27,607 bases of DNA. Source: Ruminococcus sp. CAG:488 (GTDB lineage: Bacteria; Bacillota; Clostridia; Oscillospirales; Acutalibacteraceae). The stretch lies in NCBI GenBank assembly GCA_000434055.1, contig HF999647.1, forward strand, positions 239,137-266,743, read 5' to 3'. Shown piece after piece: positions 24,397-27,607 of this stretch. The position numbers and the translations under genes are program-made. Position 1 is the stretch's first letter, and each line of letters opens with the position of its first letter. Under the pieces are notes generated by a model. That model saw only the letters and a program-made list of their open reading frames with translations. It did no database searches and was not told where the DNA came from.

Positions 24397-24425
24397 ATTC
24401 TATCACAATATGCCGGCATTGTCAA
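24397..24425 (-). promoter_or_regulatory. Promoter of rpmG-secE-nusG-rplK-rplA
   Basis: On the minus strand, TTGACA (24425-24420), a 17-nt spacer and TAGAAT (24402-24397), with TGn just before the -10 box. Confidence 0.87.
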
Positions 24426-24482
24426 GCAAATTTTGCTTATTATAATGTAAAACGGCAATAAAATTTGTAAGTATCAATATGT

Positions 24483-24546
24483 AGCGGTGATTGTGATTTT
24501 GAACCACTAACTGCGACGCAGGGAAATGATTTTTTGCGCCGCAGAA
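24483..24546 (-). ncRNA. Two adjacent hairpins, structured RNA of unknown class
   Basis: On the minus strand a 10-bp stem, CTGCGGCGCA with TGCGTCGCAG, closes a 14-nt loop. Two bases later a 6-bp stem, AGTGGT with ACCGCT, closes another 14-nt loop. Both loops contain AAAATCA. A consensus-like promoter lies directly upstream (24567-24596), and no coding frame or tRNA fits. The RNA could end at the hairpin and U7 run at 24365-24389, giving about 195 nt. The function and exact ends are inferred. The 24426-24482 stretch beyond holds nothing else I recognise. Confidence 0.45.
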
Positions 24547-24566
24547 AGCGGTTTTCTTTTGAATTT

Positions 24567-24596
24567 ATTATACTATTATATTCATTAAAATGTCAA
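24567..24596 (-). promoter_or_regulatory. Orphan promoter upstream of a structured RNA
   Basis: On the minus strand, TTGACA (24596-24591), an 18-nt spacer and TATAAT (24572-24567). It abuts the stop of the 54-residue gene and has no ORF until rpmG, which has its own promoter. The predicted start is near 24560. Confidence 0.68.
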
Positions 24597-24761
24597 TTAA
24601 AGATCGTCTGCGTCTTGCTGCGGTTTGACGGTTTCCGTTGAGTTGCCCGTGTAGCTGCCGAGAACATCGGTGTCACTGCCCGCTTCCCAATCGCTGACGA
24701 TTGACTGTACCAACGGCGAAAGTTTCAATTCTTTTTTCTTTTTGCGCTCTTTCTTATTCAT
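24597..24761 (-). CDS. Small conserved-looking acidic/basic protein, 54 residues
   Basis: The 54-residue protein opens with a Lys-rich stretch (M-N-K-K-E-R-K-K-K-K). A middle part S-P-L-V-Q-S-I-V follows, then G-S-D-T-D-V-L-G-S-Y-T-G and an acidic ending Q-D-A-D-D-L. The pattern SPLV, then a DxLGSYTG-type motif and a DADDL end, reminds me of small proteins in gut Clostridia, but I cannot name the family. A GGAGG site lies 9 nt upstream, so it is probably translated. It is divergent from the MltG gene. It has no transmembrane or signal segment. Function unknown. Confidence 0.72.
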   Translation of the reverse strand: MNKKERKKKKELKLSPLVQSIVSDWEAGSDTDVLGSYTGNSTETVKPQQDADDL

Positions 24762-24805
24762 AAAAATCACCTCCAACAATAATATTTGCAGAAAGTACAC
24801 TTTTA

Positions 24806-24834
24806 TTGACATAGAAACGAAAAAGATGTATGAT
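24806..24834 (+). promoter_or_regulatory. Promoter of the mltG-like gene cluster
   Basis: TTGACA (24806-24811), a 17-nt spacer and TATGAT (24829-24834). The ATG of the lipoprotein gene is 40 nt downstream, with GAGG ahead of it. Confidence 0.83.
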
Positions 24835-24873
24835 ATACGAAAATGACAAAAAACAAATACATGAGGTATACAA

Positions 24874-25734
24874 ATGAAGCTATATAAAAAAATCGCAATT
24901 TTAATGCTCTGCGCCGTTATGGTTTTTTCTTTTGCGGCGTGTAATCCGGGAGAAGGGATTCCTTTTTTGTCAACAAAAAGCAAAACCACCCTGCCGGATA
25001 ATACTGTGACGGTTACATTTCCGGAGGGTTACACGATAGTTCAGATAGCACAAAAGCTGGAGCAAAGCAAAGTTTGTTCGGCTCAGGCGTTTCTCGAGGC
25101 CTGCAAGAAGCCTTCTGCGGGAATTGAGCTTGACAATGCGGACGACAGAGTTTTCCTCTTGGAGGGATATATTTTCCCTGATACTTACGAATTTTATCTT
25201 GAGTCCGATGCTCGGTCTGTCGTTGACAAATTTATTGAAAACTACAATTCCAAAATTACCGACGAAATGAAGCAGAGAGCAAAGACGCTCGGCTACACGA
25301 TGGATCAGATGATGACACTCGCTTCCGTAATTCAAAAGGAGTGCGATGCCGACATTGACGAGTGCGCCAATGTTTCGTCTGTTTTCCATAACAGGCTCAA
25401 GGATCCCGTATCGTTTCCGAAGCTTGAAAGCGACGTTACGACATTCTATGTTTCGCAGAATCTTAAAGATGTTATCGGCTATCAAGACGGAGTTGCACTT
25501 GAAAATCAGAATGATGAAGTAAAAAAATATATGGAGCTTTACAGCACATATTATCGTGAAGGTTTGCCTGTCGGTCCGATCTGTAACCCGGGACTCAAAG
25601 CGATAAATGCTGCGCTTCATCCTGCCGATACGAATTATGTTTTCTTTCTCACTGATAAAAGCGGCGAGCATTTCTACTATGCATCGACGATTGCCGAGCA
25701 TAATGCCAACGGCGTTAAAGCCGGACTTTTTTAA
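24874..25734 (+). CDS. mltG: MltG-like endolytic transglycosylase, lipoprotein form
   Basis: MltG cuts nascent peptidoglycan strands and helps set glycan chain length. The 286-residue protein has a signal sequence with a lipobox ending at C23 (F-A-A-C), so it should be a lipoprotein on the outer face of the membrane, whereas well-studied MltG proteins are usually held by a transmembrane helix. A LysM-like segment lies around 45-80. The catalytic domain follows, with A-S-V-I-Q-K-E, where E156 matches the catalytic glutamate, and a G-L-P-x-G-P-I-C-N-P-G motif. It is followed by a phosphopantetheinyl transferase gene. Confidence 0.87.
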   Translation: MKLYKKIAILMLCAVMVFSFAACNPGEGIPFLSTKSKTTLPDNTVTVTFPEGYTIVQIAQKLEQSKVCSAQAFLEACKKPSAGIELDNADDRVFLLEGYIFPDTYEFYLESDARSVVDKFIENYNSKITDEMKQRAKTLGYTMDQMMTLASVIQKECDADIDECANVSSVFHNRLKDPVSFPKLESDVTTFYVSQNLKDVIGYQDGVALENQNDEVKKYMELYSTYYREGLPVGPICNPGLKAINAALHPADTNYVFFLTDKSGEHFYYASTIAEHNANGVKAGLF

Positions 25735-25740
25735 TTGAAA

Positions 25741-26352
25741 ATGATTTATTTTTTTAATGATTATGATAATTTTTCTGCTGAAAAATTTTTAAAATTTCTC
25801 CCGAAGAACCGACAGGAAAAATTCAACAGACTAAAAAGAAAAAATGACCGTGACAATTGCGCGGTTGCTTATCTTTTGCTTCGTTTTGCGTTGAAAGAAA
25901 ACGAAATTGAAAATTTTGAAATCGTTATCGGAGAGAATGGAAAGCCGTTTTTGAAAAGCGGTGAATTGTTTTTTAACATCAGCCATTGTGCCGAGGGAGT
26001 GGCTGTTGCGATTGATATTGCGCCTGTCGGAATTGACGTGCAGGAAATCGGCGGCTTTAACGAGAAGGTTGCAAAAAGATTTTTCAATGAGAGCGAAAAC
26101 AAAAAAATTAACGCTTCGCCCGACAAAGCAAAAACGTTTACGAGAATATGGACGCTTAAAGAAAGCGCAATAAAATGCGAGGGGAAATCGCTTGCAGATC
26201 TCGGAGAATTTTCTTTCGGAGATTACGAAAAAATTTTTGAAAAATATGAGAAAAAGTTTTCATGTTTGAGTGAAAAAAATGTTTTGATTTCCGTTTGCGG
26301 AGACAGATATTTTGATAAAATAAAAAATGTTAAAACGGAGGACTTTATATGA
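25741..26352 (+). CDS. 4'-phosphopantetheinyl transferase, Sfp type
   Basis: This enzyme moves the phosphopantetheine arm of CoA onto carrier proteins of fatty acid, polyketide or nonribosomal peptide synthesis. The 203-residue protein has the family motifs: F-N-I-S-H-C, P-V-G-I-D-V-Q (magnesium ligand Asp) and W-T-L-K-E-S-A-I-K, matching W-x-x-K-E-x-x-x-K. Either ATG 25741 or TTG 25735 could start it. No clear ribosome site is present, so it may be translated by coupling to the gene 6 nt upstream. The 5' half is markedly AT-rich. No synthase for it to serve is in the window, so its target is unknown. Its end overlaps the next gene by 4 nt. Confidence 0.86.
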   Translation: MIYFFNDYDNFSAEKFLKFLPKNRQEKFNRLKRKNDRDNCAVAYLLLRFALKENEIENFEIVIGENGKPFLKSGELFFNISHCAEGVAVAIDIAPVGIDVQEIGGFNEKVAKRFFNESENKKINASPDKAKTFTRIWTLKESAIKCEGKSLADLGEFSFGDYEKIFEKYEKKFSCLSEKNVLISVCGDRYFDKIKNVKTEDFI

Positions 26353-26993
26353 AGATTTTGTTTCAGGGCGACAGCATTACCGATGCCGACCGTGACCGTG
26401 AAGATCCGCACAACCTCGGCAACGGATACCCGAAGGATGCGGCAAGATTTTTGAAAGAAAAATTCCCGGAGATTGATTTTGAATTTATTGACCTCGGAAT
26501 CAGCGGCAATCAGACGATTGATCTTGTTAACAGGTTGCAGTCGGATTTTATCGACATTCAACCGGATATTGTTTCGATTCTTATCGGCGTCAACGACACA
26601 TGGCACAGAGCCGATACGAGAGAGTGGCTCGACAACGCCGAGTTTGAAAAAAGATATCGCACGGTTCTTGAAGCGATCAAGACAAAGACAAATGCAAAAA
26701 TCGTTATGATGGAGCAGTTCCTGCTTCCTGCCGAGGATAAGCTCTATTTCCGTGAGGACCTTGACCCGAAGATTCAGATTACAAGAAAGCTCGCCCGTGA
26801 ATATGCCGATATTTTTATTCCGCTTGACGGACTGCTTGCATCTCATATCTGCCACGAGAATTGGCAGAAGATTTCCGCCGACGGCGTTCACCCGACCTAT
26901 GACCGCGGCGCAGAGGTTATCGGAAAAATCTATGCCGATTATGTCGGTGAGTTGGTTAAATTAGCACCTCAATTCTTGAATAATAACATATAG
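26349..26993 (+). CDS. SGNH/GDSL-family hydrolase
   Basis: A 214-residue esterase-like enzyme with the four SGNH blocks: G-D-S (catalytic S9) in F-Q-G-D-S-I-T-D, G53 in G-I-S-G-N, G-V-N-D (N82), and D178-x2-H181 in D-G-V-H-P. Without a signal peptide it is probably cytoplasmic. Such enzymes remove acetyl or acyl groups from sugars or lipids, and the substrate is not readable here. GGAGG lies ahead of the ATG, which overlaps the preceding transferase gene by 4 nt. A strong terminator follows. Confidence 0.88.
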   Translation: MKILFQGDSITDADRDREDPHNLGNGYPKDAARFLKEKFPEIDFEFIDLGISGNQTIDLVNRLQSDFIDIQPDIVSILIGVNDTWHRADTREWLDNAEFEKRYRTVLEAIKTKTNAKIVMMEQFLLPAEDKLYFREDLDPKIQITRKLAREYADIFIPLDGLLASHICHENWQKISADGVHPTYDRGAEVIGKIYADYVGELVKLAPQFLNNNI

Positions 26994-27029
26994 CTTCGTT
27001 ATTATAAGCAAAGCAGAATTAAAAAATTT

Positions 27030-27063
27030 GCGTCCCCTTTTTTAAAAGAGGACGCTGTTTTTA
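27030..27063 (+). terminator. Terminator of the mltG-PPTase-SGNH cluster
   Basis: GCGTCC (27030-27035) pairs with GGACGC (27050-27055), and CTTTT (27037-27041) with AAAAG (27044-27048), with a T-rich tail TGTTTTTAG. Lies just past the SGNH gene and converges with the surface-protein gene. Confidence 0.9.
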
Positions 27064-27068
27064 GTTAT

Positions 27069-27607
27069 TCAACAAACGTTTCCGATAAAATCAATGACCC
27101 ATTTAACGACTTTTGTGAAAAGATTGATAAACCAATCTAAAAAGCTATGTTTTTGAGGTGTAGATTCTTCGGGTGTCATTGTCAGATCGGTGAGAACCCA
27201 CATGGTGCCGTCAGAGCCGTCGCTCTCATCGCCTTCGTAACGTGTATAATTCACAAATTCACCGTTGATTTTAAGCTTTGTATCGGGTGTGAATATATAG
27301 CGGACGTTTCCGACATCGCCGTAAGTCGTCACATACACGCCATAATGATAGGTCTTTCCTGCTTCAAAAGCAGTGATTCGGTTCTCATAAAAATTTCCGA
27401 AATCTGTAGACATTGCGCCGGTCTTGCTGTCCAGCTCCCACCACTCACATCGGTATGCGTAGTTTGCACCGTCGGGAACCTTGCCGGTAAACACAGGTTT
27501 ATCGCCGTCCTTAAAGCTGACGGTGACATCGTTGATCTCTACTACATCAATGGCAATCAAAGTGGGCATAGTGATCGTTTTAACGGCAGGGATATACATT
27601 GAACCGC
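27069..27607 (-). CDS. C-terminal part of a probable surface protein
   Basis: The reading frame stays open to the window edge, so the N-terminus and any signal peptide are missing, and an in-frame ATG at 27599 is unlikely to be the true start. About 140 residues look like a beta-sandwich unit with F-x-A-G-K-T-Y-H-Y-G-V-Y and V-N-G-E-F-type segments, as seen in repeat modules of clostridial cell-surface proteins. The last 25 residues are aromatic and hydrophobic (F-L-D-W-F-I-N-L-F ... V-I-D-F-I), ending in Cys. Domain family and attachment are inferred. Confidence 0.6.
   Translation of the reverse strand, partial: GSMYIPAVKTITMPTLIAIDVVEINDVTVSFKDGDKPVFTGKVPDGANYAYRCEWWELDSKTGAMSTDFGNFYENRITAFEAGKTYHYGVYVTTYGDVGNVRYIFTPDTKLKINGEFVNYTRYEGDESDGSDGTMWVLTDLTMTPEESTPQKHSFLDWFINLFTKVVKWVIDFIGNVC

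Noticed and set aside
24481..24566. A tRNA gene in the structured stretch
   Set aside because: There is a GGTTCAAA-like segment, but no acceptor, anticodon or five-pair T stem can be drawn.
24970..25701. A 243-residue minus-strand frame
   Set aside because: It is antisense to the MltG-like gene, which has a promoter, ribosome site and catalytic motifs.
1..27607. CRISPR arrays, insertion sequences or phage genes
   Set aside because: No regularly spaced repeats, transposase-like proteins, terminal inverted repeats or phage modules were seen.

Overview
The window looks like chromosomal DNA of a low-to-moderate GC Gram-positive anaerobe of the class Clostridia, most likely an Oscillospiraceae/Ruminococcaceae-type gut bacterium. 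The signs are a cysteine T-box leader, strong GGAGG ribosome sites with frequent TTG/GTG starts, an infC-rpmI-rplT attenuator leader, an rpmG-secE-nusG-rplK-rplA cluster, an rnc/radical-SAM/smc order and a GH127-type glycosidase. No phage, insertion sequence, CRISPR array, rRNA or tRNA gene was seen. Nearly everything is housekeeping. The most interesting material is RNA-level regulation and a few odd protein edits.

Layout, left to right. 1-1264: a small membrane protein (minus), a 5'-truncated DUF1893/TM1506 gene and a MIF-family tautomerase (plus). 1272-3628: a promoter, a Cys(UGC)-type T-box and the cysE-cysS pair, in which uncharged tRNA-Cys should switch on both cysteine synthesis and tRNA-Cys charging. 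3795-5990: a minus-strand pair, a zinc-ribbon/TPR membrane protein and a small membrane protein, of unknown function. 6139-7505: promoter, attenuator leader and infC-rpmI-rplT (IF3, L35, L20), with an apparent ATC start for infC. 7562-20105: eight tightly packed plus-strand genes (TrmH-type methyltransferase, dprA, topA, trmFO, rnc, radical SAM, smc, GH127-like glycosidase) with gaps of -11 to +12 nt, closed by a strong terminator. 20132-21700: a large multi-pass membrane protein (minus). 21737-24425: the minus-strand operon rpmG-secE-nusG-rplK-rplA with a structured leader and two elements resembling the 23S rRNA L1-stalk binding site, one before rplK and one before rplA. 24365-24596: an orphan promoter plus two adjacent hairpins, unexplained by any gene. 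24597-24761: a 54-residue small protein. 24806-27063: a promoter, an MltG-like lipoprotein, a 4'-phosphopantetheinyl transferase and an SGNH hydrolase, then a terminator. 27069-end: the C-terminal part of a probable surface protein.

The best candidates for something worth following up are the paired L1-stalk mimics, the structured leader of the rpmG operon together with the orphan-promoter RNA just upstream, a threonine-rich extracytoplasmic tail on SecE, and a perfect 21-bp in-frame tandem duplication inside rplA. I do not see a clearly new multi-gene system such as a defence or toxin system.
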